From Globodera rostochiensis (lineage: Eukaryota > Nematoda > Chromadorea > Rhabditida > Heteroderidae): DNA of 64,000 nt. The notes under the pieces are model-generated. The model searched no databases, was not told where the DNA came from, and saw nothing but the letters and a program-made list of their open reading frames with translations. This document shows, piece after piece, positions 1 through 10,060 of the stretch. The translations under genes and the position numbers were made by a program. The stretch lies in NCBI GenBank assembly GCA_018350325.1, contig JAEVLN010000018.1:934185-998184 (forward strand), in the 5' to 3' direction. Each line of letters opens with the position of its first letter. The stretch's first letter is position 1.

Positions 1-270
1 ATCTTTGCTTAAGTTGTCCAATCCTAATAAACTGGAGATAAAAATTGAAAAAAATTAAGAGAATTTTTACGCTTGAGTTATTTTCACAAATTTGTCAATA
101 TTGTATTGAGCTAGAATTGGTGAAATCGTCTAATTTAGAAACGCTAACGTGGAAGTAAAAAATCATGACATGGGAAATGCGAAAATGAGTACATTATGGC
201 GAAATGTTTATTATTTGTGTGTATTCAATATATTTCAAAAATTTTTTTTGGAGGGAGGGGGCTTTTTCAT
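1..270. repeat. AT-rich non-coding DNA related to 23400-23525
   Basis: No coding exon seen. The first 110 bases (a sentence-like match around 'ggagataaaaattg' and 'acgcttgagttatttt') resemble 23400-23525, so this is part of a dispersed repeat rather than unique sequence. Confidence 0.4.
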
Positions 271-556
271 GAAATCCAATTAGAAAATAAAACCGAACAT
301 TTTTTGTTTGTCAGATTAAATTGAGAAAATCGCATCAATAATTAACGCGCGCTCCCTTTCGAAGTGTGCGGCCTTAAGATCAGCGGCCACTTGTCAAAGC
401 CTTGATCTTGCGATTATTGCAGCAGCTGAATATGTACAAGGAAATCAATCAAATTTATGGGCGAAGTTAAACTTAGAGAAAAAGACTTGAGGGCCCTTTC
501 GATCGAGAAGCTCAAAAAAAATTTCATCGAGACTGAAATCGTTAGAGATCACTAAA
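271..556. repeat. Direct repeat, left copy (partner 2730-2980)
   Basis: Both copies contain an 'attaacgcg' stretch, 'gtgcggccttaagatcagcgg', 'cttgtcaaag', 'gattattgcagca.ctgaatatgtacaag' and a 'ttcgatcgaga' tail in the same order and orientation. The pair brackets the small gene and the GA-rich repeat. No reading frame is shared, so it is not obviously exonic. Confidence 0.7.
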
Positions 557-1141
557 AAAATTCGAAAATTCTCGGCGAGAATCAATCCCAAAAGTCCCTA
601 AAAATGGTTGACCAAGATCCGGGCTCCGGTATCCCGTTTAAACAAAAAAAAAAACGGGAAAAATGTCGAATAGTGTTTCGGGAGGTATACCTTTCGTTAA
701 TTTTACCAAAAAAAACTGACAAAAATATTAAGTTAAAAATAAACAAATTCTTTTTACCCGGTACAATGACATTTTTCAGCAGAAGCAGCGCAGTAGCAAA
801 GTGAATCGATGAACTTGATTTGCCTATCGCAACGACGACAAATCATCTTCTCCCTGAGTATTAAATTAATCAGCTTTTAACTTAAAATATTTAGCTATTT
901 CGTTTGGGTTACAAATTAATTTTCATAATTTATATTAGAGCCTTAAATTTTCCCAAAATAAGGGTCAGGGGCGCGGACAGTGAGGGATAAAGGCAACGGT
1001 TGCTCCTAACGTGTTTAAAAGATGGCATTTTCAGTTATGTGTCATGAACTCAATCATTTCTGGCATTTTCGTTGTAATTTTGTGCGTTTTGGATGGCCAA
1101 AATTGATTTTTATAAAAGTTTAGCCCAAATATATGTGGGAT
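557..1141. other. Intergenic, nothing recognised
   Basis: Low-GC DNA. The only open frame (604-804 +) is lysine-rich low-complexity sequence with no splice partner that I could find. Confidence 0.5.
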
Positions 1142-1518
1142 TCAAACGGCCCTAAGTTTATACAAAACGGCATAAACTAACTCAACGCCATTTATGAATG
1201 CTTCCCTGATGTTGGCCAAACCCAGATCGAGTAGCACTCGTTCGGCGTGTACAATGGCATTTACGTTCTTAAAAGCTTTTTTTTTGGGAAATAATTTGTT
1301 TAACTTCGGCACATTGCAGTCCCACGGTTAACCTTGCGTTCCAAGTAGAAGTTCAGTTGGTCAAGCAGATCTGGACGCCCGTTCATGGCCAACACGTATG
1401 AGATGGGCGGGAACAGAACGTCCTGCGGAGACAGCAACGCACGTGACTTCCTACCGACAAAGAAACCATGCATAAATGCTCTCAACGGGAACAAGACTGT
1501 GCTGATCCAATTGCCCAT
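1142..1518 (-). CDS. Small two-exon predicted protein, 103 aa, function unknown
   Basis: Exon 1 is 1518-1333 and exon 2 is 1267-1142; the join is phase 0 (donor AAG/GTTAAC, acceptor TTTTAAG). The model starts MGNWIS, which fits the N-myristoylation consensus (Gly2, Ser6), so membrane tethering is possible. It continues through a basic patch (GRKSRALLS), a segment ending NGRPDLLDQLNFYLERK, then NAIVHAERVLLDLGLANIRE and a hydrophobic C-terminal helix. I do not recognise the family. A rearranged piece of the same sequence lies at 18013-18118, where NAIVHAER recurs. The alternating exon code and clean splice sites support a gene. Additional 5' exons are possible because the region upstream of 1518 was not resolved. 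Confidence 0.5.
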
Positions 1519-1674
1519 TTTATTTAACGATTATCAATTTATGATTCACTAACTCTGATAATCACATCCAATCGGGATGAATAATTAAAGTCTGAAGAAC
1601 GATATTGGGTTGGGCATTGAATAATTTAAAAGTGCCCAAAATTACTTATAAAAGCGTTTGTTGCTGCAAATTTA

Positions 1675-2335
1675 TTAACCCGATGGACCAACCAACACAA
1701 TTTGCAATGGAATAATGCGAATGAAGCCAAAGCCCCTCGGGGGACAAATAAATTATGAAGCCAAAGCCCCTCGGGGGGACAAAGAAATTTGTTGAAGACA
1801 TTTGTACAGAAAGAATGACAAATGAAGGCCACTTTTGCATTCATTTGAATGTGTTGGGCAAAACGCCGACAAAGAAAATTGCGTAGTGGGGAATATGCAA
1901 TGTTTAAGTATAAAGTGAATGAAAATAAAAAAAAGAAATAAATAAATAGAGGACAGAAGAGAGAGAGAGGGAGAGAGAGGGAGAGAGAAAGAGAGGGAGT
2001 GTTAGAGATTGGGCTGCCAATGAAAGTGGTGATTGGTCGGGGAATTGGTTACCGTACAAGTAAGTAAATGGGGGGAATGAACGAGCAAAATCCGTCGGAT
2101 AAACAAAAAAACGCCAAACAAGGCACCAAAGAATCAAAAGATGAGTAAAATGGTGAGAATAAATGCATAAACATTTGCCGGGGGGGGGGGGACAAAACGA
2201 AAAATGTTTAGGAAGACGACGCTGATCCCCGGAGGGGAGATTGCCAAAGAGATAGCCCCCCCCCAAAATTGTTGATGATTGCTGGCAAAAAAAAAACGGG
2301 GGAAAACATAGAAATAAATAAAGAGAGGACAAAAG
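1675..2335 (+). repeat. Composite repeat 'A', copy 1
   Basis: A dispersed module with an ordered set of landmarks: 'gaagccaaagcccctcgggg', 'gttgaagacatttgtacag', a (GA)n tract, 'gtggtgattggtcgggg', 'aattggttaccgtaca', 'aaaatggtgagaataaatgc', then a 'gctgatccccggaggggag' block with C- and G-runs. The same order recurs at 39733-40940 (+) and, inverted, at 15420-18120. The left block may derive from a coding sequence (at 39706-39924 it reads through as WNNVNEAKTPRGTKKFVEDI), but no intact gene is present. Confidence 0.75.
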
Positions 2336-2416
2336 AGTGGACAAAAGAGAGGACAAAAGAGAGGGAAGAGAGAGAGAGAGAGAGAGGAGACAGAGAGTAA
2401 TAGAGGGAAAGAGAGC

Positions 2417-2464
<48 letters not shown>

Positions 2465-2640
2465 GAGAGAGAGAGAGAAAAAGAGAGGAGACAGAGAGAG
2501 AGAGACAGAATAAAAATGTTTGAGAATAAATGAATAAACATTTGCCCGGAAGGGGCAATACGAATAATGTTTCGAAAGACAACGCTGATCCCCGCCGGAG
2601 GGGAGATTGGCAAAGAGATAGCACGGCTTATCGATGTTTT
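2336..2640 (+). repeat. Partial second copy of repeat 'A' with (GA)n tract
   Basis: The (GA)n microsatellite at about 2365-2505 is followed by a second 'aataaatg..taaacatttgcc' and 'gctgatccccgccggagg' block, so this is a head-to-tail partial copy of the module before it. Long Ser/Leu-rich frames on the minus strand are by-products of the GA tract. Confidence 0.7.
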
Positions 2641-3260
2641 ATGCATTTATACCTTTAAATTTTATGCGGCACGCAGAATTACTCAAAAAAAAATAGTTAA
2701 GTTAGAATTGGAATACAAGAAATATAATTTCCATAAAATCCAAAGAAAATAAGACCAAACATTTTTTGTTTTTTCAAAATTAAATTGAGAAAATCCCATA
2801 ATAATTAACGCGTTCCCATTTGATTTGTGCGGCCTTAAGATCAGCGGATGCTTGTCAAAGGATTATTGCAGCATCTGAATATGTACAAGTTAATTTATGA
2901 CCAATTTAAACTTGGAGAAAAGACTTGGGGTTCGATCGAGAATCAAAATTTCGCCGAGTGAGATCATTAGAAATAATCTTTACCTGCTGGTGCTTTAACC
3001 TAAAAGATTCAAAAAAAGTAACATATTTTGAAAATTTTGGTTAAAAATCTGTTAAAACAAATTGAGTCAAAAATTAAAATTTTTGAGCAATTTTCATAAC
3101 AAAACGTAAAACTTTGTAAAAAATTAAAGATGACAAGAAATGCCATTAATAAAGTTTTGCCATTAAATTCATATAATTTACACGCCTAAAAAATATTCCT
3201 GAATTTTGTGTATGCTGATCCTAATAGCCCATTCAAATCAAAATCTGCAAATTAAAAAAA

Positions 3261-3410
3261 ATGTCTGACAATCCGAAGAAAGTTGAGAAACGATTGAAAG
3301 AAATGGGAGTTTTTTTATACAAAAGCGGAGGAAATTTCCGAAAATTGGCCCCACTAAACGAGTAAATTTGCATTTCCAAATTTTCAATTTAATTTCTGAC
3401 GACGTTTTTT
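3261..3410 (+). pseudogene. 5' remnant of an F-box-like gene
   Basis: An ATG followed by [10 protein letters not shown] matches the first exon of the F-box-like gene at 12365. The upstream 'gccattaataaagttttgcc' and 'agcccattcaaatcaaaatctgcaaatta' also match, as do the intron and the start of exon 2 (TCTGACGACGTTTT). Here the donor GTGAGT has become GGGAGT, and homology ends about 15 bases into exon 2, so this copy cannot encode the protein. Confidence 0.75.
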
Positions 3411-3464
3411 CAAAATATTGTTGACTAAAAAGTCGCACTAATTTAAAATTTTTCGAAAAATGCC

Positions 3465-3700
3465 TATGATTATGTCGACGGGCTTTTTGCGCCGATAATT
3501 GCGGTCTAACGGAATATTAAATCCGCAAATTAGAACGACATACGCACAAGTTAAGCACACCTGTTAATTGTGGCATTTAGTCCATTGTTTGTGTGTGTTG
3601 TTTATTTGCTGGAGTAATTACCATTTAAATTTTTTACCCATTTTTTCAGCATTGCCGCTTTAATTTTAATATAATTTTTTAAATAATCTAATGTTTTGAT
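3465..3700 (+). promoter_or_regulatory. Conserved region upstream of receptor genes
   Basis: This stretch contains 'gcggtctaac.gaatatta', 'gaacgacatacgc', 'gttaattgtggcatttagtc' and 'ttgtttgtgtgtgttg..tatttgctgg'. Similar blocks lie upstream of receptor I (61600-61430, inverted), at 9881-10060 with no receptor behind it, and within the inverted repeats at 20566-21160 and 63198-63800. It either carries shared promoter DNA duplicated along with the receptors or a transposon end close to them. Confidence 0.5.
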
Positions 3701-3829
3701 GGTGGAGAAATTAAGCAAAATTAAGTAACAATGAACATTTCAGTAGAATGTATTTTAAATTACATTTTTATTTTTAACAAAGAAAAATTGATAAATATTT
3801 AGCATAATTTCAAATACTACTAATTAACA

Positions 3830-6264
3830 ATGGACTTTGTCGATTGGTCTATCTCAGTGAAAATTCCAATCATTTACTTATCCATTTGTATAAGCATCCC
3901 GTCAATGGCACTTTATATTGCCGAAATTGTCACCATCGTTCGGCACAAAAAGTTCCACAACTCATTCTATGCGCTTTTTGTTATGCGGGCAATTCCGGTA
4001 ACAAATTTAAATTGAAAAAACAGTCAGAATTCCGATTTGTTTGTATAAGAATTATAATTAATTCACCATTAAATTGATAGAGTTTTTTTAATCAAAAAAT
4101 GTTCCAGGATTTGCTGTACGTATTGGATATTTTCTACGGCAATCGGTTGCCCTCCATAATGGGTGCCGTGCTTTACCCCATTTATGCAAAGTTCCCAAAT
4201 TGTATGCTTGCAATGTTTTTGTTCCTTGCCGGGCACACATTCCAAGCGAATAATTTGGCCACGGCATTTATTTTATTGAATCGATTAACCGCAATTATAA
4301 TGCCAACAAAACATGAAAAGGTCTTTAATAAGCAGGGATGGCACTTTTAGGCAAATGCCTATTTTTTTGCGAACTTGGCACAGTGAGTTAAGCACGAAAA
4401 AACATGTTTTTAGCTTTATTTGGAGCTTCTAGAGTGGACTATATAATGCCTATTTATGCCTATTTTGGGTTTTTTGTGGCTAATGCCTAGTTGTGCCTAT
4501 TTCGACATTTTTGGCTACTTTTTTTAGGATTTTGAGATATTTTGCAAAAAAATGCCAAAAATAAAGGCAAAAGTGGAGCGTTCGTTTTCGGCATACAAAA
4601 ACATTTTGGCAGACAATTGGATGAGCTTTACTCAGGAAAATTTAGAAAAATTTATGATTTGTAACTGCAATAAGCAGAAATGATCACTTATTTTTCCTTT
4701 TTTTGTTTTGTTAAAACCTTCGGTAAAAAATTTTATTTGTCTATTTTTGTGCCTATTTCATGCCTATTTTGGCATTTTTTTCTCACCTATTTAGGAGTGC
4801 CATCCCTGTTAATAAGGCTATTTATAACAAACAAAACGTTTTTTTAAGATATGGATAAAATTGCTTCCGTTTATAACAATTTTTGTTTACGTTGTGCCAA
4901 CATTTTCGTATTGGCCGATGTTCAAAATGAATGCAACGAACCAATTGAATGACCCAAATTCAACCACAGACCGCAGTTTCTTCGTGCACGAAGCTGGAGA
5001 TGTAATTTTTTAAACAATTTCATAAATTTTACATCTTATAGCTTGTGTGATTCAAATTTAAATGATGGCTGAAACTGAATTGGTTTTCCTTATTAAAATT
5101 TTCATTAAGGCACCGTACTGCTTGTATTTGGGTTATGTTGGTGCCGTGTTTTCTGGCATTTTTATGATTATATGCCTTTTGATAAATATTTGCACATTCG
5201 TGGCATACAAATTACACATGAAAAAAGTTGCCATAAACGGAAACAACTTCGACGATGTCAAAAAGAAATTGTTGTTTTATGCATTGGCAACATTTTTGGG
5301 TCATTTACTTGAGGGAAGCCAGTTTTTGGTAAAAAAAAGTCATTGAATATTAATGTTTTACACTTTTTTTAACAAACAAAGATTGCTGTTTTGACTAAGA
5401 TGACTGACCCGAAAATAATGGCTGTGATTGTCATCTACTATCCTTTGGTTATGGACACAGGTTTGAATCAGCCCGAAAACGCGCCCATTCCGGGGGCCTA
5501 TTTCAATTGTGTCATACCGTATATACTCTTTTAATTACTCATGGGTAATTATTTTTCAACCTTTTTCTAGAGTGGGTAATTATTAGAAAGTGGGTAATTA
5601 TTTTTCAACCCTCTCTTAGAGTGGGTAATTATTAGAGAGTGGGTAATTATTAGAAGGTGGGTAATTAAAAGAGTATATACGGTATCTCCGATATGATCAT
5701 GACACGATATCATATCGGTATGCAAAATTTTTGTTTCAATTAAATCGTATAAAAATCATATGCCGCCCATGATATGTCATATGGGGGTGTCATATGTGCG
5801 TTTCAATTAGATCGGGTATGATATCAGAGATATGTGTATGATATCACTTGTAATATCATCCGCAGCACATGACTTCCCATATGACATATCATAGGATCAT
5901 ATCGGAGATATGACACAATTGAAATAGGCCCCAGGGCATCGGGTTTACAAATCCTAAGGGATCAATTAAAAAAAATTCTTCGTCGTGGGGGAAAATATTT
6001 AGCTAACATTAATATGAAGATTGAGAATCGAAATGGTCAATATCGTTAACAGGTACGGTAGTGCTGTCAAGCTGGTTACTGTTGTGGGCCAGCGGCACAT
6101 TCCGTCAACAACTGATCAAAGATTTTGCGATCATTCGCATTAGAAATATTTGTGTCGGCACAATTGAAGGGCCCCGAAACAATAATTATCGGGCAGTTCG
6201 AGGAGGAGCTGTTGGTCATCAATTGCATACAAATTCCGTCCAACAATTGCCGACAGTTTCTTAA
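3830..6264 (+). CDS. Srg-superfamily serpentine chemoreceptor, copy A
   Basis: Six exons: 3830-3997, 4108-4320, 4849-5001, 5110-5328, 5382-5460, 6053-6264; together 1044 bases, 347 aa, no internal stop. Phases are 0,0,0,0,1. Exon 1 holds TM1 (IPIIYLSICISIPSMALYI) and the HKKFHNSFY loop; exon 2 ends in TM3 followed by LLNRLTAIIMPTKHEK, the position where this superfamily carries its conserved NR...P..(H/Y)E motif; exon 3 has TM4 and DPNSTTDRSF; exon 4 has TM5 and TM6; exons 5-6 have TM7 and a polar tail with GPRNNN. The length fits nematode chemoreceptors of the Srg superfamily (PF02118-like; Srg versus Srv not separable by eye). Likely role: a G-protein-coupled receptor in chemosensory neurons, by family knowledge. 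The exon 5 acceptor (aaag) is less typical than in other copies. Introns 2 and 5 hold transposons. Confidence 0.88.
4333..4808 (+). mobile_element. Non-autonomous hAT element in intron 2 of receptor A
   Basis: Ends CAGGGATGGCACT / AGTGCCATCCCTG are inverted repeats and are flanked by an exact 8-base duplication, ttaataag (4325-4332 and 4809-4816), which is the hAT hallmark. The interior is rich in 'tgcctatttt' and carries a short transposase tail (4552-4683). Confidence 0.92.
4552..4683 (+). pseudogene. C-terminal remnant of a hAT transposase
   Basis: A 43-codon open stretch contains VERSFSAYKNILADNW and ENLEKFMI, resembling the hAT C-terminal dimerisation region (ERxFSxxKxIL...ENLE pattern). 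It lies inside the TIR-bounded element, which makes that element a deletion derivative of an autonomous hAT. Confidence 0.65.
5493..5932. mobile_element. Palindromic MITE in intron 5 of receptor A
   Basis: Terminal inverted repeats of about 37 bases begin GGGGCCTATTTCAATTGTGT and include ATCTCCGATATGATC; the interior is full of 'catatg' and 'gatatc' palindromes. The left repeat is interrupted by a second element (5517-5682). I found no clear target duplication. Confidence 0.8.
5517..5682. mobile_element. Tc1/mariner-type MITE nested in the element at 5493-5932
   Basis: Ends CCGTATATACTCTTTTAATT are perfect inverted repeats, flanked by TA on both sides. Removing the insert plus one TA restores the outer element's inverted repeat exactly (GTGTCA-TA-TCTCCG), which shows the insertion order. 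The interior repeats 'agagtgggtaattatta', related to the larger element at 33770-34970. Confidence 0.88.
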
Positions 6265-6997
6265 CGTGACGCAAAAACAATGAATTAAGTTCACAGATTG
6301 ATAATTCCGTCTTTTTTTTTTGATGATTGAAATTAAAAAAAACAAATCATTGTAAGCTTAACTTTTTACGCTAATAAAAAAGATTTGAAATGATATTGCC
6401 CATTTTTTATGAAGATGCCGGAAACCCCTCCTTTTTTTGTGTTGTTGATTTTCATAAACAAAATCATTCTTTGAACATTTGCTCAATACCTTAAAAATTA
6501 AAATTGCCAAAAAAATAATATACTTAATAATTAAACCACCACACACATGATATCCTTCTCCTAATGATCCCATTGTGTATTCATTGTGAAGTCCTCTCTC
6601 TTCACTATATCAATTGAAACGAATATTTTTTTAAATGTAGAAATTTGGCGAATTTCAGCAATCGGAAAGGAAAGGTTAAATTTGATGGTGGCAACGGCGA
6701 CCAATAAAATGTAATTATTACCTATTCATTAAACAGGGAGCATAAAAGGTAAAGATGCTTACTAAACGCTTACTTTGATTTGTTGATTGAATGAAAATGT
6801 TTGGCAAATTGAATTAAAAAACAAAATAATGATGAATTGGCGCCATTCATTTGATCAGAGCAAAGCAACATTATAAAAGCTTACGATAATTTCACTCAAT
6901 TTCAAACATTGTTATTCCCTGAAAATTACTGACAATCTACCGAAAAACTTGTAAATCCCCGAAAATTACTGAAAATCTACCGAAAAAGTTCAATAAA
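6265..6997. other. Intergenic region upstream of the His/Cys-rich gene
   Basis: AT-rich; no exon recognised. Near 6930-6990 'gaaaattactgacaatctaccgaaaaacttg' is repeated in tandem with small changes just ahead of the start codon. Confidence 0.5.
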
Positions 6998-7323
6998 ATG
7001 TTCCGTTTTGTCTCTGTTTTTCTGTTGATTGCTCTGTTCGCTTTGGTTGGGATGAATAATGCACAAAAAGGTCCAGAAAATGCGGCCGCCCATGCTGTTG
7101 GTGAGCCAGAAGAGGCCTCTCCGCCCGTCTTCCGCGCTCTCCGTAAGTTTTTCAGTTCAAACAATGAATTTATTTATACACGGTAATCATTTTTAATTAT
7201 TATAATTATATTAAATTATATTCTGTAGGTGAAGCTGATGGGCATGATGGGGGGCATTGCCACCATTGTCCATGCCATCGACACGATTGCCACCATTGTC
7301 CCCACTGTCATGGAAAGAAATGA
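6998..7323 (+). CDS. Secreted His/Cys-rich peptide, 79 aa
   Basis: Two exons, 6998-7142 and 7229-7323, joined in phase 1 (donor CC/GTAAGT, acceptor TTCTGTAG). Exon 1 encodes a strong signal peptide (MFRFVSVFLLIALFALVG, cleavage probably after NNA or NAQ) and an acidic linker (GEPEEASPP). Exon 2 encodes a C-terminus of spaced CHHC / CPC / CHRHDCHHC / CPHCH motifs: six Cys and about ten His in roughly 27 residues, ending GKK. Such spacing suggests binding of zinc, copper or other metals, or a disulfide-rich fold; it is not a zinc-finger spacing I can name. Without splicing the frame would end in FFSSNNEFIYTR. The signal peptide implies export, so gland or hypodermal secretion is possible, but no family is recognised. 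Confidence 0.7.
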
Positions 7324-7424
7324 GCGATGAATGTGCCGAAGCTTAAAGTGATCGGCCAAGCTGGTGCCCAGTACATAATGAATACAATTTGTTATTCAAA
7401 GATTTATTCTGTGTACCTATGAGT

Positions 7425-7505
7425 AAAGATGTTCGAGAGTCTCGATTCGAGAAATTTCTCGCGGTTCGGTCTCTAATCTCGGGGGGTCAAATCCCAGTCT
7501 TGATT
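7425..7505. mobile_element. Fragment of a hAT MITE of the 'GATGTTCGAGAG' family
   Basis: 'gatgttcgagagtctcgattcgag' and 'ctcgcggttcggtctc' match the left half of the complete element at 34728-34865. The ends are not preserved. Confidence 0.5.
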
Positions 7506-8162
7506 TCTTGCTGCCGCAAATCCACCGAAAAGTAAATATACATAAGATTAGAAAGAAAAGTTAATTTAAAACATTAAAAAAATACAATTTGATATAAATG
7601 AAAATAATTTAATTTTAGAAATGAGAATCTGGCGTTTTCATTTGATCACGTGATCAATCAATCAATCAAACATCGAGTTGAACTTGTGGAAAATCCTTCA
7701 ATATTTTTAATTACAATAAATGGATTCCCAAAAACGTACCATCCACTCACAAACAATCATCAGAATGACCACAAGGACCCGCATTATGAATTGACTGCTG
7801 CTACGACTTGCAAATGAGAATGATGTATGGAAGACCGGGATAAATAGAGGCCGGGGCCAACCTGGAGAAATTATAATTTTTTGATCAATTTTGAAATCTG
7901 ATCGAAGTTCTTAATCAAATCATACTTTAAAAGAGTTTCTTAAACCCATAAACAAAGGCTGCACGACCACACGAATTCAAGACTAATTTTCATGGCAAAT
8001 TTGTTCAAAATTTTTTGTTTTTTTGAGAAGCACCGGATGTATTGGGTAAGCATATTTTTTATGCATGATCCCCTTGATGGTTTGAAACGATTTTGTTAAA
8101 ATTCTGTGATTAGAATTAGAATAAATATGTATTTATTTTGGTTAATAATTAAAACAAAAAAA
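7506..8162. other. Intergenic, nothing recognised
   Basis: AT-rich sequence without open frames or matches elsewhere in the window that I could see. Confidence 0.5.
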
Positions 8163-8957
8163 CTACGGGACAGACGCATTCGCTTTAGCTACATTTGTGT
8201 TCTCGATGCCAACGTAGCACAAGCAGGAATCTTTGTTCAACACAAACCCGTATTCAGAAAGTTTTTCCTCACAGATTTCTAAACTTTGCTCCACCACACA
8301 GCCCCATTCGATGACGGTGTTGTTTGGTATTGTCGCTAAAAATAAATTTATATTATACAATCCCGTTTGGGGGCCACAAATTCAAATGTCATTTTTGGAT
8401 TTTGTGTGGCGTCCAATCTCCACAAATTTTTAGTATCAATTGACAGTTCTGGACAAGACGAGACAAATCGGACTAAGATAAATGTGGGGCCAAGTCGGGA
8501 AACGCGTGAACTTTTCATTGTTGCTTTTGAAATTGGAATTTGTGCCCCCAGGAACGGAAAAGTACCACCCAATGCATTAGTATGTATTAGAGTTGATCGG
8601 TACCGGGTTTTTTGGGGAAAACCGAGACCTGGATTTAGAAAATAAAAAAACCGGGATTTTATAAGGGGAATTCAGTCCCAAAATTGGAGACTTCAGTACC
8701 AGTCTCGGTCCCGACCAACTCTAGTATGTATGTATATAAAATTCTTTTACACCTGAAGTGCAGTTGAACAAATAGCAGAACTGATCTCCGTTCGGGCATT
8801 TTTGCCCTAAAGTTTTCTGTTTGTCCGGAGTTTCCACTGCTCGTTTGCAGAAATGCGGAGGCCGCAGTACGGTGGTTGTTGTGGGAGTTGTCGTCGTCGT
8901 TGTGGGAGTTGTGATAGTTGACGTTGGTGTTGTGGTGGTGGTATTCGTAGCGGGCTC
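8163..8957 (-). CDS. 3' part of a Thr-rich, Cys-rich extracellular protein
   Basis: Two exons are supported: 8957-8753 and 8335-8163, joined in phase 1 with consensus sites (CAG/GTGTAA donor, TTTTTAG acceptor). The first starts with a mucin-like run of Thr and Pro, then RPPHFCKRAVETPDKQ and CPNGDQFCYLFNCTS. The second carries NNTVIEWGCVVEQSLEICEE and DSCLCYVGIENTN, and ends in a stop. About seven cysteines, two sequons (NCT, NNT) and the Thr/Pro linker indicate a secreted or cell-surface protein. The CPNGDxFCY..NCT pattern resembles small Cys modules of nematode secreted proteins, but I cannot name the domain. The 5' exons with signal peptide were not found upstream of 8957 and may lie beyond a degraded region. 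The intron carries a hAT MITE. Confidence 0.6.
8588..8723. mobile_element. hAT MITE in the intron of the Thr/Cys-rich gene
   Basis: Ends TAGAGTTG...CAACTCTA with an exact 8-base duplication gtatgtat (8580-8587, 8724-8731). The interior is the 'gaccggtaccgggtttt' palindrome type seen at 10970, 14117 and 14690. Confidence 0.9.
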
Positions 8958-9880
8958 CTAGTCCATGCACTAATTTTTCCAATAGTAAGACTAACTGTAG
9001 GGCATGCCCTCAGAAAATTTGTGCCATCATTTTTGTGTCCAATTTTTGGTCAGAATTTTCAAAATTTGTTAAGGGTTTGTACAAATCTGTAGAATTTTGA
9101 CAAAACATTTCGTTTGGTGTTGTTCGACTTTTGAAAAATTTTTAAATTATGGCTTAATCTGTTAGGATATTGTGCCAATTTTTAAACAAAAATTGGACTA
9201 AAATCCATAATTTGACTATTTTTAAGGGTTATCCGATGAAATACGAAACCCAAATGGCATAATAACACAAATTCCGAAAAAAATATCAACGAAATTGAGG
9301 TATAATTAACCCTTTAAGTACAAATTCGGACCGTTTTCTTGCACAATCCAGTACCATTTCCGATCACTTTTTTGTCACAGAGATTGTTAGCACTGATATG
9401 GCTGGCCGGCCAATGCATCGCCACAAAAAATACGTCCATAAAAATGACATAGACTATCAAGACAAAAGCTTAGCTGTACATACATCTGTCATCTCGTTTA
9501 TTGCGAAAAAAACAAGGACATGTTTGAAGATATCGATGTAATTGTGCATTTTTGATTAAAAAATGAAAATTTCATAAACCCAGCCCTAATTATAGCATTC
9601 AAAAATGAATATGCGAAATTAATTGTGCCCAGGTTTCGCCTTTTTACTCACGCCCAGCAACTCGCAGTAATTCAACTGACAATTTTTTTGTTTTTTTTTT
9701 TTAAATTTTTATTTTATAAACAGTAAAATTACGTTTTCATTCTTGCCAGCAACGGAAAACTTCTTAATAGGTTACCTATTTTATTTTTTAGTAATAAATT
9801 TCAGCAAAATATACGTTTTCAGCCTTGCCCCAGCACCAAAGGACTTTATAAAGAATTTTTATTTTTATCAACATGTAAAA
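8958..9880. other. Intergenic, nothing recognised
   Basis: No exon found on either strand. The region should contain the missing 5' exons of the gene ending at 8163 if that gene is complete. Confidence 0.4.
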
Positions 9881-10060
9881 ACACACGCAAATTAACCACA
9901 TGTGTTAATTGTGGCATTTAGTCTACTTGTTTGTGGGTCTTGATTATTTGCTGGCATAATTTTCATTTTAACAAAATTTGTTACCAATTTTTGTTTTCTT
10001 CATTGTCGCTTAAATTAATATATTCAATAATTAATGTTTTGTTGGTAGTGCCATTTAGAA
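9881..10060 (+). repeat. Orphan copy of the receptor upstream region
   Basis: 'gttaattgtggcatttagtc', 'ttgtttgtgggtcttgattatttgctgg' and the following AT-rich stretch align with 3555-3700 upstream of receptor A. No receptor exon follows, so this is a relic of a lost copy or an independent repeat. Confidence 0.6.

Noticed and set aside
1904..2646. Ser/Leu-rich frames opposite the GA tract (also 39892-40547 and 53214-53666)
   Set aside because: Products of (GA)n or polypurine tracts; every frame stays open.
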